Shown here: piece after piece, positions 53,781 to 63,812 of the stretch
Numbering within the stretch: position 1 is the first letter of the stretch
Layout of the letters: each line of letters begins with the position of its first letter
NCBI RefSeq assembly: GCF_014356525.2
Contig: NC_052517.1
Location: 5,654,500 to 5,718,499, forward strand
Origin: Nilaparvata lugens
Taxonomy: Eukaryota; Arthropoda; Insecta; Hemiptera; Delphacidae
Direction of reading: 5' to 3'
Length of the DNA: 64,000 nucleotides
The notes under the pieces: generated by a model
Told to the model about the DNA's origin: nothing
Databases searched by the model: none
The model's input: the letters and a program-made list of their open reading frames with translations, nothing else
Translations under genes and position numbers: made by a program

Positions 53781-54433
53781 ATAAAATATTTATATACAAA
53801 TTTCAATATTATATCATGAAGAACATAATATTTTCAATGATAACATTCCGTTTAAAATGAAAAAAATGATAAAAATCATTTTTAAATGATATATTTTTCC
53901 AATGATAAAATAATAAATTTTCATAATTTAGATTGAATATTTTGTTGGTTCATTGTAATGCTACATTGTTTAGAAACGATCTGGCAACGTGCTGAGGTAT
54001 AAATGTAGGTATCAAACTAGTGTGATATATTATTGTACTCTTCATCTATAATATAAAAAAGGAAAGAATGGGCATATACACAAACGGTAGTTTGAGATAT
54101 TATTTAAAAGAGATATTTTTTAAAAAAGATATAAACTTTTTGTGTAGTTGAGTTTTTTAGTTTATCAGAGATTGACATTGGTGTAACAACCGAAACCAGT
54201 CTTTCTATCTATCAATTAATCTCTGAATTTTGACAATTTTCTAGTCTTTTTATTTAATTTTTATGATATTATAGAATATTCTGGAAATTCATTATATTTC
54301 TTCACAGCTTACAAACGATAAGGCAATGGTGCTGAGTGGAAAAGGATAGAGCTATTTGATTTGTCTAATGACAGACAAGGATAGCAACATCAATGTTGAT
54401 CAGATGCTGCCATTATAACGTGGACCTCACTAC
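53439..54433 (+). mobile_element. M1 MITE, long copy with internal insertions
   Basis: TACAGTGAGATCCATGTTAT at the left; right end CATTATAACGTGGACCTCAC-TACAG. The interior includes poly-A at 53637-53650, an AT tract at 53743-53785, an H3-like start (ATCTATAATATAAAAAAGG) at about 54047, and half of the 7290-7487 palindrome at 54128-54267. Confidence 0.75.
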
Positions 54434-54533
54434 AGAATAGAAAATAATATGAGTCTAAAGACACTGCTTTGTTGAAATAAACTTGTGATGATACTCATTG
54501 AAACAGAAGCTAATGACAAGACGCTAGGAAGAG

Positions 54534-54830
54534 GTGAAGAAGATGGGAAAGAAGAAGGAGAAGAAGAAGAAGAAGAAGAAGAAGAAGAAGAAGGAGAAGT
54601 AGCAGCAGAAGAAGAAGAAGAAGAAGAGGAAGAGGACGAAGAAGGAGGAAAGAGGAAGAAGAGGAGGAGGACGAGGTGAATGAGGATATGGAGGAGGATG
54701 TGAAGAAGCAGGAAGAGGAAAAGGAGGAAAAGGAGGAGAAAGACAAGGAGCAGGAGAAGTAGGAGGAGGAGGAGATGGAGAAGGAGAAGGAGGAGTAGAT
54801 GGAGGAAGAGGAGAAGCATGGAAGTCTCTT
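54534..54830. repeat. purine tract
   Basis: GAAGAAG then GGAGGA-rich. Glu-rich plus frames and Leu/Ser-rich minus frames are low complexity. Confidence 0.9.
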
Positions 54831-54949
54831 TGCTAAGTAAATAGCATGACATTGCAACAGAGAGCAGAGTCTGGCCTATTATTAATGATAGAGTCCCGAG
54901 ACCTTCTTACACATTCCATTCTTCATCTCATGAAAGACCCGAGGAAAAA

Positions 54950-55717
54950 GAAGAATACGAAGATAAAGAAGGAGAAGAAGAAGAAGAAGAAGAAGAAAAA
55001 GAAGAAGAAAAAGAAGAAGAAAAAGAAGAAGAAGAAGAACATGAGGAGTTACAGAGCTGAGAATGAGGCAACAGCTTTTGTTAATGTCAACAAAAATTTA
55101 TATGAAGAAGTAGAGAAGCTTCATGATCAGAAATACCAAAAGAAGAAGAAGAAGTAGAAGAAGAAGGAGAAGAAGAAGAAGAAGAAGAAGAAGAAGAAAA
55201 AGAAGAAAAAGAAGAAGAAGAACATGAGGAGTTACAGAGCTGAGAATGAGGCAACAGCTTTTGTTAATGTCAACAAAAATTTATATGAAGAAGTAGAGAA
55301 GCTTCATGATCAGAAATACCAAAAGAAGAAGAAGAAGTAGAAGAAGAAGGAGAAGAAGAAGAATAAGAAGAAGAAGAAGAAGAAAAAGAAGAAAAAGAAG
55401 AAGAAGAACATGAGGAGTTACAGAGCTGAGAGTAAGGCAAGAGCTTTTGTTAATGTCAACAAAAATTTATATGAAGAAGTAGAGAAGCTTCATGATCAGA
55501 AATACCAAAAGAAGAAGAAGAAGTAGAAGAAGAAGGAGAAGAAGAAGAAGAAGAAGAAAAAGAAGAAAAAGAAGAAGAAGAACATGAGGAGTTACAGAGC
55601 TGAGAATAAGGCAACAGCTTTTGTTAATGTCAACAAAAATTTATATGAAGAAGTAGAGATAAGCTTCATGATCAGAAGTATCGATGATGAAAAAGAAGAA
55701 GGAGAAGAAGAAGAAAA

Positions 55718-55748
<31 letters not shown>

Positions 55749-55765
55749 AAGAAGACACATAGATG
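54950..55765. repeat. four-copy tandem repeat (~174-186 bp) joined by (GAA)n
   Basis: CATGAGGAGTTACAGAGCTG starts units at 55041, 55223, 55409 and 55583. Each unit has about 110 bases of unique wording (CAACAGCTTTTGTTAATGTC, AAATTTATATGAAGAAGTAG, AGCTTCATGATCAGAA) and then AAG repeats of varying length, which explains the changing spacing. The unit keeps a short open frame, MRSYRAENEATAFVNVNKNL.., in all four. Confidence 0.9.
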
Positions 55766-55770
55766 AAGAA

Positions 55771-56084
55771 GAAATAGAAGAAGAGAGGTAAGAAAAATCA
55801 AAGACCTTAAAGATGCATAGACTCACATGCAGCGCTAGTGTCGTACTTGGAATTGAAATTCTGCCATTGAGGGGGAAACCCATAAGATTATTACATACCA
55901 ATGCCACCAATGCCTTTGTGATCTATAGTATTACAAATAAATAATATATAATATCTCGTGCTAAAATACCCCAATGGCGGCCTTCAATTTCAAGTAAGAG
56001 CTATCATTGGGAAGGCATAGGCATTGTGGGTCTATATCTCTTCAAGGTCTTTGAGAAAAATGATAGGAGATGGAAAAGAAGAAA
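55771..56084. other. unassigned stretch
   Basis: Ordinary sequence following the purine block; no exon recognised. Confidence 0.35.
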
Positions 56085-56390
56085 AAGAAGGTAGGGACGG
56101 TTGGATCGCCGTCTAGGTGTCACCCGACAACCTGACATCTGGTCATTTTGGCCATAGGCGACAACCTGTACCATCGTAAAAATATACCATTGCCGTCAAG
56201 TTGTCACCCCAACTACTTGTCACCTACTGAACTGAAGGTGCCAACTTGTCATGACCGTAAACGACCTGACACCTCCCACACACACGATAGACTGTCACCT
56301 CGACTACTTGTCTCCTGGTACCTTCAGGGGATAGTTTGACGGCACCGTTCACGACAGCCTGACACCTTGCACGCTGGCGTCAAATTTTTG
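56085..56390. repeat. GC-richer degenerate short repeats (CCTGACACCT type)
   Basis: CAACCTGACATCTGG, CGACCTGACACCTCCC and CAGCCTGACACCTTGC, with CCCCAACTACTTGTCACC / CCTCGACTACTTGTCTCC pairs, suggest an eroded tandem or inverted array. Confidence 0.5.
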
Positions 56391-57147
56391 ACCGAGCGAA
56401 GTGAGGTCTAAGATTCAAGTCGACGGTTTGGCATTTCTCTTGATGTTTAGATGTTTAAATTTATGAATGTTTGAATGTTTGAATGTTCGAATGTTTGAAT
56501 GTTCGAATGTTTGAATGTTTGAATGTTTGAATGTTTGAATGTTTGAATGTTTGAATGTTCGAATGTTTGAATGTTTGAATGTTTAAATGTTTATATGTTG
56601 CGCATTTACGGTAAAACGTCGGTAAAAGATTTTCATGAAATTTGACAGGTATGTTCCTTTTTAAATTGCGCGTCTACGTATATACAAGGTTTTTGGAAAT
56701 GTTGCATTTCAAGGATAATATAAAAGGAAAAAGGAGCCTCCTTCATACGACAATATTAGAGTGAAAATCAGACTATAGAATTATTCATCATAAATCAGCT
56801 GTCGAGTTGACTATAAATTGCATGCCATGACGCATGCAATAATTCAATATCTCAATGTACCTTGCTAAAAAATTAGCAGGTGTGTAAACTATAAATTGCA
56901 TGCCTCATTGAATGCAATTTTTATGCACTATTAAATAGGATGCAAAGAACTTATAACAGCTCGCCTGGGCGCCTAGATGTCTTCTGGCTTTCTCGCGCTA
57001 AATTCCGGAAAGCGTTATATGATAATTATTAAATCTTGTGTAAGCATGATCTGATCAAATAAATAGTTAGTGTATCAGTGTGGATGTGCTTATGGTTTGG
57101 GACGTCGTTATAACCGCGCGAGGTCTACTGTTCACAGAACTACTAGT
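56391..57147 (+). mobile_element. H1 element, long subtype
   Basis: GACCGAGCGAAGTGAGGTCT, expanded GAATGTTT tract, GCGCATTTACGGTAAAACG, AATTGCATGCCATGACGCAT, GGATGTGCTTATGGTTTGGG, end GCGCGAGGTCTACTGTTCAC-AGAACTACTAG followed by T. It shares its last ~70 bp with the chimera at 25790-26599. Confidence 0.9.
56463..56590. repeat. 8-bp tandem repeat (GAATGTTT)n inside H1
   Basis: About 15 units with GAATGTTC variants. Other H1 copies have one to four units here, so it is a local expansion. Confidence 0.95.
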
Positions 57148-57269
57148 TATTACTGGTTATGATGTAGAATTGAATTCTAAGCACTTTTGGTTCTGTAACA
57201 TTTTCTCATCAAACGCACGGTTCGGGAGATATTCGCCGTTTTTGCTAATTTTGGGACAAATTTTTTTGA

Positions 57270-57665
57270 GTTGACAGGTATATGACAATGCATATGACAA
57301 GATAATAGAATAAAAACACAAATATGTTGTCAAATTGTACACAGTTTTTTTTTGGTACACGACCATGGTTTCATGACCACACCGGTAACATTTTCAAGTT
57401 GACTGTCAACTTGTTGAAAATGTGACCGGTGTGGTCACGAAACCATGGTCGTGTACCGAATAATACTGTGTACAATTTGACAACATATGTGTGTTTTTAT
57501 TCAATATGGAACGGTTCCACAATATTGACAATGACTCAGTCGCATATGAAAAGGTATATGACAGCTATGTGGCAATGTATATGACAAGTATAAGACAGGT
57601 ATATGACAGATATATGACAGGTATATGACAAGTATATGACAGGTATATGACAAGGTTCATGACAG
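57270..57665. repeat. (ACAGGTATATG)n 11-bp repeats interrupted by a foldback
   Basis: ATATGACAGGTATATGACA-type units at 57272-57305 and 57545-57665. A palindrome at 57306-57506 sits between: arms with ACACGACCATGGTTTC / GAAACCATGGTCGTGT and ACCGGTGTGGTCA around a centre TTCAAGTTGACTGTCAACTT. Arms are about 95 bp. Confidence 0.85.
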
Positions 57666-57772
57666 GATTTGTGATAGATATTCCTCAATTTTCTAATAGT
57701 TATCATAACATTTATGATTATTATTTATGATTATCATTTATGATTATGATTATTATTATTATTTAGACTCAC

Positions 57773-57847
57773 CCTCCTCATGACACGAAGCGAAAATGAC
57801 GAAGTCTTCATTTTGGTGCTAATACTGGATGTTAAAGGCAGTCACAA
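57773..57847 (-). CDS. putative first coding exon (translation start) of the minus-strand gene
   Basis: On the minus strand TTTATTTTTCAG precedes a 75-base segment ended by GTGAGT. All three frames have a stop in its first part, so it cannot be a purely internal coding exon. From an ATG at 57811 in strong context (CACCAAAATG) it is open to the donor: 13 codons, MKTSSFSLRVMRR, phase 0. An in-frame TGA lies 33 bases upstream of the ATG. The phase fits the exon at 5989-6276. The acceptor before the 5' UTR part implies a further upstream non-coding exon. Transcript evidence is lacking and another exon could lie between. Confidence 0.45.
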
Positions 57848-57901
57848 CTGAAAAATAAACAGGGAAAACACATCTTATCATTAGAAATCAAACATTATTA
57901 T

Positions 57902-58526
57902 CATTTGAGGCTGTGTAAAGGCTAAAAATAAACTTTCTACTCGTGATATTTTTTTTCAAGTTTTTCGATTTGTATGTCATCAAGCTATCAAAATGAAAAA
58001 GTTTTCTCAGGAAAACATTTTTTTTCGGTCATTACTTTTTGAGATATGAGCACCTGAAGTTTAAATTTTTGGGACAGAACATTTCAAATTCGGTAAGAGA
58101 TAAATCCATGAGATTTAGAGGTTGGATTCTTCATGGTATTGTTGATCTAGTGGAACAAAAATTTCCTGAAAATATCAATCTTTAAGATAGTTATTCAATT
58201 AACTAAAAATAACCGAAAATAACTTCTAGCTGAGTTATTTTTGGTAAATTGAATAACTTTTTCAAAAATTGATATTTTCAGGAAAATTTTGTTTTACTAG
58301 ATCAACAATATCATGAAGAATCCATCCTTCAAATCTCATGGATTTATCTCTTACCGAATTTGAAATGTTCTGTCCCAAAAATTCAAACCTCATATCTCAA
58401 AAAGTGATGTTCGGAAAAAATGTTTTCCTGAGAAAACATTTTCATTTTGATAGCTTGATGATATACAAATCGAAAAACTTTGAAAAATATCACGAGTAGA
58501 AAGTTCATTTTTAGCCTTTGCACAGT
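57902..58526. repeat. foldback element, ~300-bp arms
   Basis: Arms begin TGTAAAGGCTAAAAATAAAC and end, inverted, TTCATTTTTAGCCTTTGCAC. Shared internal blocks are TACTCGTGATATTTT, ATCAAGCTATCAAAATG, GGGACAGAACATTTCAAATT and ATGGATTTATCTCTTACCGA. The centre is TAACCGAAAATAACTTC near 58212-58230. No ORF. Confidence 0.9.
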
Positions 58527-58559
58527 TAAACAAGAATGTTAAACTTTGCCTTAAACAAG

Positions 58560-58892
58560 AATGAACAGTTAATATTACATATAGTTGAGTTATTTTTAAT
58601 AAATTTAATAACTATCTTAAAAATTGATATTTTCGCAAAATTTTCGTTCTACTAGATCAACAATACCATGAAGAATCCATCCTCTAAATTTCATGGATTT
58701 ATCTCTTACCGAATTTGAAATGTTCTGTCCCAAAAATTTAAACTTTAGGCGCTCATATATCAGAAAGTAATGATCAGAAAAAAAATGTTTTCCTGAGAAA
58801 ACTTCTTCATTTATAAATAGCTTGATGATGTACAAACCGAAAAACTTGGAAAAATATCACGAGTAGAAAGTTTATTTTTAGCCTTTGCACAG
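58560..58892 (-). repeat. third arm of the foldback element
   Basis: ATAACTATCTTAAAAATTGA, CTACTAGATCAACAATACCA and TTATTTTTAGCCTTTGCAC repeat the right arm of 57902-58526 in direct orientation. A snippet of M1 wording (AACAAGAATGAACAGTTAAT) lies between them. Confidence 0.85.
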
Positions 58893-58997
58893 CTTCAAAC
58901 AACACAAAACGAATCGTTTTCGAATATATATCTAATACTCAATTAAAAATTAGCCATAGTAATAAATATTCCCGTGAATATCGTATAGATACCACTC

Positions 58998-59663
58998 TAA
59001 AGTAAGGTCCACGTTATAATGGCTGTGTTTGGTTGACAATGGTATTGCTATCCTTGTCTATCACTCAACAACTCTATTTGGTAGAGAGTTAGTGGGGAGG
59101 ATATTTTTAATATTCTTTCCGAAGAATGGACATTGATATGTCCAAAGCTCCGCCAATTTATGTAGATGCATAACAATACAATTATTATCTATAGTTATTA
59201 TATTACAAATTGCTTTTTTCATATCATATACAGTTCAATAATTATTTTCTTAGTCTATATTATGTAAATTCATCTATAATTTTGCTGTATTGTAAGCTAT
59301 TGTGTATATAAGTGTATAAGCCAGTATATATTGTAATGTACATAAATAAAGTACTCAATCAATCAATCAATCAAACAAAGCGGATAGCGCTATCTCTTTC
59401 TCGCTTTGCTCTGTTCCTAGAACATCTTTCAAAAATGTAGAATTGATAATTAATTAACAAAATATTTCATCTCAATTATGAAATTATTGAAAAATATAAT
59501 TTCTTGCTCAATATAATTGATTATTTTAAACGAGGATGAACAGTTAATATTACATCAATAAACCTGTATCTGCTACCGGCTATAGAAGGCATGGACAAGA
59601 CAGGATCGGCAACGTTGTTCTCCTATCCATCTCCACTGCCATTATAACGTGGACCCAACTATA
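58998..59663 (+). mobile_element. M1 MITE split by SINE A
   Basis: AAGTAAGGTCCACGTTATAA at the left, CATTATAACGTGGACCCAAC-TATA at the right. The left part stops at CACTCAACAA and the right resumes ACAAAGCGGATAGCGCTATC; joining them restores the normal M1 wording. Confidence 0.9.
59073..59375 (+). mobile_element. SINE-like family A unit, inserted in M1
   Basis: CTATTTGGTAGAGAGTTAGT to AAATAAAGTACTC(AATC)nAA. About 4-5 bases (ACAA) of M1 are duplicated at the junctions, as expected for target-primed insertion. Confidence 0.9.
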
Positions 59664-59949
59664 ACAGCTTAGTTCATCCCTTTTCCAAATTACTTGTCAT
59701 TACGAGGGTGGATCGATAAGTAATTAGACAAATTGAAATTGAATCGAGGTGACATTGGATATAATTGAAGCGAGAGATGCCCTTCAACATCGTCCATTGA
59801 CAGCATTGATTCAATTGTGATACATTCGAATTATATTGAAATGAAACTGACAGTTCAAACAGAATCTCACCACAGTAGAAATTATTGAATCAATTCTAGA
59901 GTATAGAATAATTAAATCAATATGAGAAATTTGTATTTGAATATTATTT
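59664..59949. other. unassigned stretch
   Basis: Ordinary AT-rich sequence, no feature recognised. Confidence 0.3.
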
Positions 59950-60140
59950 TTCTATCTATACCGTATATATAAAAGCGAAATGCCACTCACTCACTGACTG
60001 ACTGACTGACTGACTCACTCACTCACTCACTCGCAGAACTAAAAATCTACCGGACTAAAAACGTTCAAATTTGGTAGGTATGTTCAGTTGGCCCTTTAGA
60101 GGCGCACTAAGAAATCTTATGGCAATATTTTAACTCTAAG
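59950..60140 (+). mobile_element. H2 5' fragment fused to K1
   Basis: TCTATACCGTATATATAAAA, ACTGACTGACTGACTGACTC and GGTAGGTATGTTCAGTTGGC match the H2 start; it breaks at TTTTAACTCTAAGG, where K1 wording (GGTCCCCTGAGTCC) begins. Confidence 0.85.
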
Positions 60141-60880
60141 GGGTCCCCTGAGTCCAAAAAAGTGGTTTTCGGGTATGGTCTGTATGTGTGTGTGCATCTG
60201 TGTACACGATATCTCATCTCCCAATTAACGGAATGACATGATATTTGAAACTTAAGGTCCTTACAGTATAAGGATCCGACACGAACAATTTCGATCAAAT
60301 GGTGGCTAAAATTCAAGATGGCGGCTAGAATGGCGAAAATGTTGTAAAAAACAGGGTTTTTCGCGATTTTCTCGAAAATGGCTCCAACGATTTTGATACA
60401 ATTTATACCTAAAATAGTCATTGATAAGCTCTATCAACTGCCACGAGTCCTATATTTGTAAACATTTCGGGAGCTCCGCCTCATCTATGCAAAGTTTGAT
60501 TTTAGATTTCCAATTATCAGGCTTCAGATACAATTCAAACAAGAAAAATTTTTAGTGGAAAAAATTGAGCATGAAAATCTCTACAATTGATGATTAGTAA
60601 CATTTTCACCTAAAATTGAAAATAAGCTCGAAATTCGAGAAAATGTGATTATTCAATTGCAAACTGATTGCAACTGTTGATTCTATTAATTAATCATTCA
60701 CTATGAAGAGATAGCAGACCTCGTGTGTCTCCAGCGTTATTGTTCTGTCACCAGCTGGCTTAGATCTTTGAATAGTAGACTTGAGATGCACGTTAACACT
60801 AGCGTCAGGTTATCAATTTTCATAACGGCATGGAAAGTTGTGTGAGTGCGCCACACCAGATTTTTTATATCTCGTTATCA
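60141..60880 (-). mobile_element. K1 element lacking its 3' hairpin
   Basis: Minus-strand K1 from GGACTCAGGGGACC inward, with a very short CA tract (CACACACATAC), GGAGCTCCCGAAATG, GCAGTTGATAGAGCTTATCA and CACCAGCTGG, ending near CTGGTGTGGCGCACTCACAC. Confidence 0.85.
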
Positions 60881-61470
60881 GTCTGGTTATTTATGTTCAA
60901 CTGATCTCGAAAACGGCTCTAACGATTTTCACGAAATTTGGAACATAGTAGGTTTATGATATAAAGATTCGATTGCACTAGGTCTCATCTCTGGGAAAAG
61001 TCGATGAAGGACAGCAAGTTTCAAAAGATGCGTGTGCCTGTGTGGGAGATCAGCTGTGTAATCATTCAAACAGCTTACCGTATCTCGCGAGAAATATTAT
61101 CTAGAAATTTTATCAAAATAATAGATTTGTTGACATGACATGGTTTATCACTCTAAATTAGAGTATATCATAATATTCAAAGTTATTCATTATTCTACAG
61201 ATTTAAGTGATTAGTGAGTGTTATTCAATTTGATTTGTAAACAATCTAAATTGGAACTTTTCTGTTTTCAAATATTTTGACTGAAAATTGGACCTGAATT
61301 CAAGTGTATGAAACATAACCTACTTTTTGAACTATTTATAGTGTATAAATCAAAATTCGAGGAAGAAACAGTTTTGGGCTGTGCCTGTTAGTCCTTCCCC
61401 AATCATTTTGAAGAATTGTGTTCTGTTCATCAATAAATAAATAACGAGCGAAGCTCAGGGCCCCGAAATT
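60880..61470 (+). mobile_element. HX element, diverged and enlarged
   Basis: CTCGAAAACGGCTCTAACGA, GAACATAGTAGGTTTATGAT, ATTCGATTGCACTAGGTCTC, end AACGAGCGAAGCTCAGGGCC. Lacks the V palindrome of the other two copies. Confidence 0.7.
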
Positions 61471-61484
61471 CATATGTTATCCGA

Positions 61485-61698
61485 CAAAAAAAATATTTTT
61501 TCAATGATTTAATAATACATACATTTTCATAATCGAGATTAAATATTTTTTTATTAATTGGATTTCTACTTTGTTAAAAGCACTCCGACAACGTTGCAGA
61601 GCTAGAGAGGGAAAGCGCTACCTACTTTGTTGAATGATAGACAAGGATAGCAACACTAATGTCGATAAAATACTGCCATTATAACGTGGACCTCACTA
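61485..61698 (+). mobile_element. M1 MITE, right half
   Basis: Interior from ATTTTCATAATCGAGATTAA through AGACAAGGATAGCAACAC to CATTATAACGTGGACCTCAC-TA. Confidence 0.85.
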
Positions 61699-61706
61699 AA
61701 TGGTAC

Positions 61707-61981
61707 CATGGAGAAACAATAGCGTAAGTAGATATCCCATGGTATAGGGCGTTTATGTCGCAACTTTTACTGTTATCTCAAGCCAATTACTGTTGATTAT
61801 TATCGAATTTTACTGTTTTGTTGGGGTGAGAGTGTATGAACAGCACAATATGAGAGACTACCAGCATCACACAGCTGCATGGGAAAGAATTACATGAACT
61901 ATCGGCTTGAGATAACAGTAAAAGTTGCGACATAAACACCCTATACCATGGCATATCTACTTATGCTATTGTTTCTCTATG
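61707..61981. mobile_element. W foldback MITE, intact
   Basis: 275 bp, ends CATGGAGAAACAATAGCG and GCTATTGTTTCTCTATG. Inverted arms of about 75 bp include GATATCCCATGGTATAGGGC and GTCGCAACTTTTACTGTTAT. The central part is unique (GGGGTGAGAGTGTATGAAC). Confidence 0.9.
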
Positions 61982-61983
61982 AT

Positions 61984-62080
61984 AGTACAAGTGTAGTGAA
62001 AAAGTTATTAGAATTCAACAAGACTCATTCATTTTGGAATAAATTTCAATTCCATGTCAAGAATGTAAGGTTAAATTGTA
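61984..62080 (+). repeat. 97-bp direct repeat, left copy
   Basis: GTGAAAAAGTTATTAGAATT, ACTCATTCATTTTGGAATAA and ATTTCAATTCCATGTCAAG; the second copy at 62409-62515 lies beyond M1. Confidence 0.85.
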
Positions 62081-62297
62081 TAGTAAGGTCCAAGTTATAA
62101 TGGCAGTGGATAAAGATAGAAGAACAGCGTTGCCGATTCTCTGTCTTAATTAATTATATTTCTACACTGTCAAAAACAGATTTGGCATCGTTGCGGAGCT
62201 AGAAAAGGATAGTACTACCTGCCTTGTCGAATGATAGACAAGGATAGCAACATCGAAGTTTATCAAATACTGTCATTATAACGTGGACCTCACTATA
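62079..62297 (+). mobile_element. M1 MITE, short subtype, intact
   Basis: 219 bp: TATAGTAAGGTCCAAGTTAT to CATTATAACGTGGACCTCAC-TATA. Interior AGAACAGCGTTGCCGATTCT. Confidence 0.9.
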
Positions 62298-62304
62298 GCT
62301 ATTA

Positions 62305-62405
62305 GTGTTCAACATAACGACAATATGATACAGTATCACCACTCATGATTTAGTATCATGCCAACTTGATACACAGCACCATAATTTGATACAAAACTTC
62401 CAATC
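62305..62405 (+). repeat. dispersed GATACAGTATC-type repeat
   Basis: AATATGATACAGTATCACCA, CAACTTGATACACAGCACCA and TAATTTGATACAAAACTTCC; partner at 46565-46675. Confidence 0.75.
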
Positions 62406-62408
62406 TTC

Positions 62409-62515
62409 TAAATAGTACAAGTAGTGTGATGAAAAAGTTATTGAAATTCAACAAAACTCATTCATTTTGCAATAAATTTCAATTCCATGTCAAGGATGTA
62501 AGTATAAATTGTAGC
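62409..62515 (+). repeat. 97-bp direct repeat, right copy
   Basis: GATGAAAAAGTTATTGAAAT, ACTCATTCATTTTGCAATAA and ATTTCAATTCCATGTCAAGG as at 61984-62080. Confidence 0.85.
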
Positions 62516-62951
62516 GTGTTCCTCCATGAAATGAAGTACGTTTTATTAATATACTTTTACTAGGTTGTGAAGTTGAAAGTACTTGGAACATGCCAGGAAA
62601 GTAATAGAGCTATCAAAGTAGAGCTTAGCTGGGTGATTGATCTATAAAAATATTATAATCTAGTTCCTAGTTTTGAATACGAGTGGTTTGAGCTTCTACT
62701 TCTACTCCTTCTTCTTCTTCTTCTTCGAAAATACTGGATGCTGATTATCTCAGTAGGATAAGAGGGGGAATAAGGAAATAGGGATGAAAGGAGTTGGAAG
62801 AAATATGTGTGATTAAAAATTAATAGAAGTGGAAAAGCCTTTGACTGCTATTTTAGGCTTTTTGCCTAAGTTTAAGGACTAAATGACTAAGTTTACTTCA
62901 ATTTGTTTTCCATCACGAACTGCTTATTATTTAATCACTTTTTGCTTTTAG
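62516..62951. other. unassigned stretch
   Basis: Ordinary sequence with a short CTTCTTCTT run at 62708-62725. ACTAAGTTTA phrases near 62885-62900 reappear at 63850, on the far side of K1. Confidence 0.35.
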
Positions 62952-63621
62952 AAAAAATCTGGTGTGGCGCACTCACACAACTTTCCTTGCCGTTATGAAA
63001 ATTGATCAACTGACGCTAGTGTTCCCGCGCATCTCAAGTCTGCCATTCAAAGATTTGAGCCAGCTGGTGACAGGGCAGTAACGCTGGAGACACACGAGGT
63101 ATGCTATCTCTTCATAGTGAATCATCTAATAGAATCAACAGTTGCCAACAGTTTGCAATTGGATAATCACATTTTCTTGAATTTCGAGCTTATTTCCAAT
63201 TTTAGGTGAAAATGTAACTGAACATTAATCGTAGAGATTTTTTTGCTCAATCTTTTCCACTCGAAATTTTTTGTTTAAATTGTATCTAAAGCCTGATAAT
63301 TAAAAATCTAAAATCAAACTTTGCATAGATGCGGCGTAGCTCCTGAAATTTTTACAGATATGGGACTTGTGGCAGTTGATAGAGCTTATCGATGACTATT
63401 TTAGGTATAACTTTAATCAAAATCATTGAATCCGATTTCGAGAAAATCGCGAAAAACCCTGTTTTTGACAACATTTTTGTCATTTTAGCCGCCATCTTGA
63501 ATTGCATTTGATCGAAATTGTTCGTGACGGATCCCTAAATTGTAAGGACCTTAAGATCCAAATTTCAAGTCATTCCGTTGAATGGGGGATGAGATATCGT
63601 GTACACAGACCCACATACACT

Positions 63622-63711
<90 letters not shown>

Positions 63712-63812
63712 CAACACTCAAAAACCACTTTTTTGGACTCAGGGGACCTTGAAACGTATAGAAATTTAGAAATTGAGGTTCCTCAATTTTTTTAGGAAAT
63801 CAATACTTTCCG
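62952..63812 (+). mobile_element. K1 element, nearly complete
   Basis: GAAAAAATCTGGTGTGGCGC, GCAGTTGATAGAGCTTATCG, CGTGTACACAGACCCACATAC, a long CA tract, GGGGACCTTGAAACGTATAG. The 3' hairpin is decayed (AATACTTTCCGAATACAATA). Confidence 0.9.
63617..63709. repeat. (CA)n microsatellite inside K1
   Basis: About 90 bases of CA with one AACA slip, at the same K1 position as the GT tract of 40598-40775. Confidence 0.98.

Noticed and set aside
60107..60421. 104-codon minus-strand frame, and a similar one at 63502-63795
   Set aside because: Both lie in K1 copies and share the K1-derived phrase (EIVR.GSL.CKDL..QIS.HSV). Other K1 copies have stops, so they are chance frames in a non-coding element.
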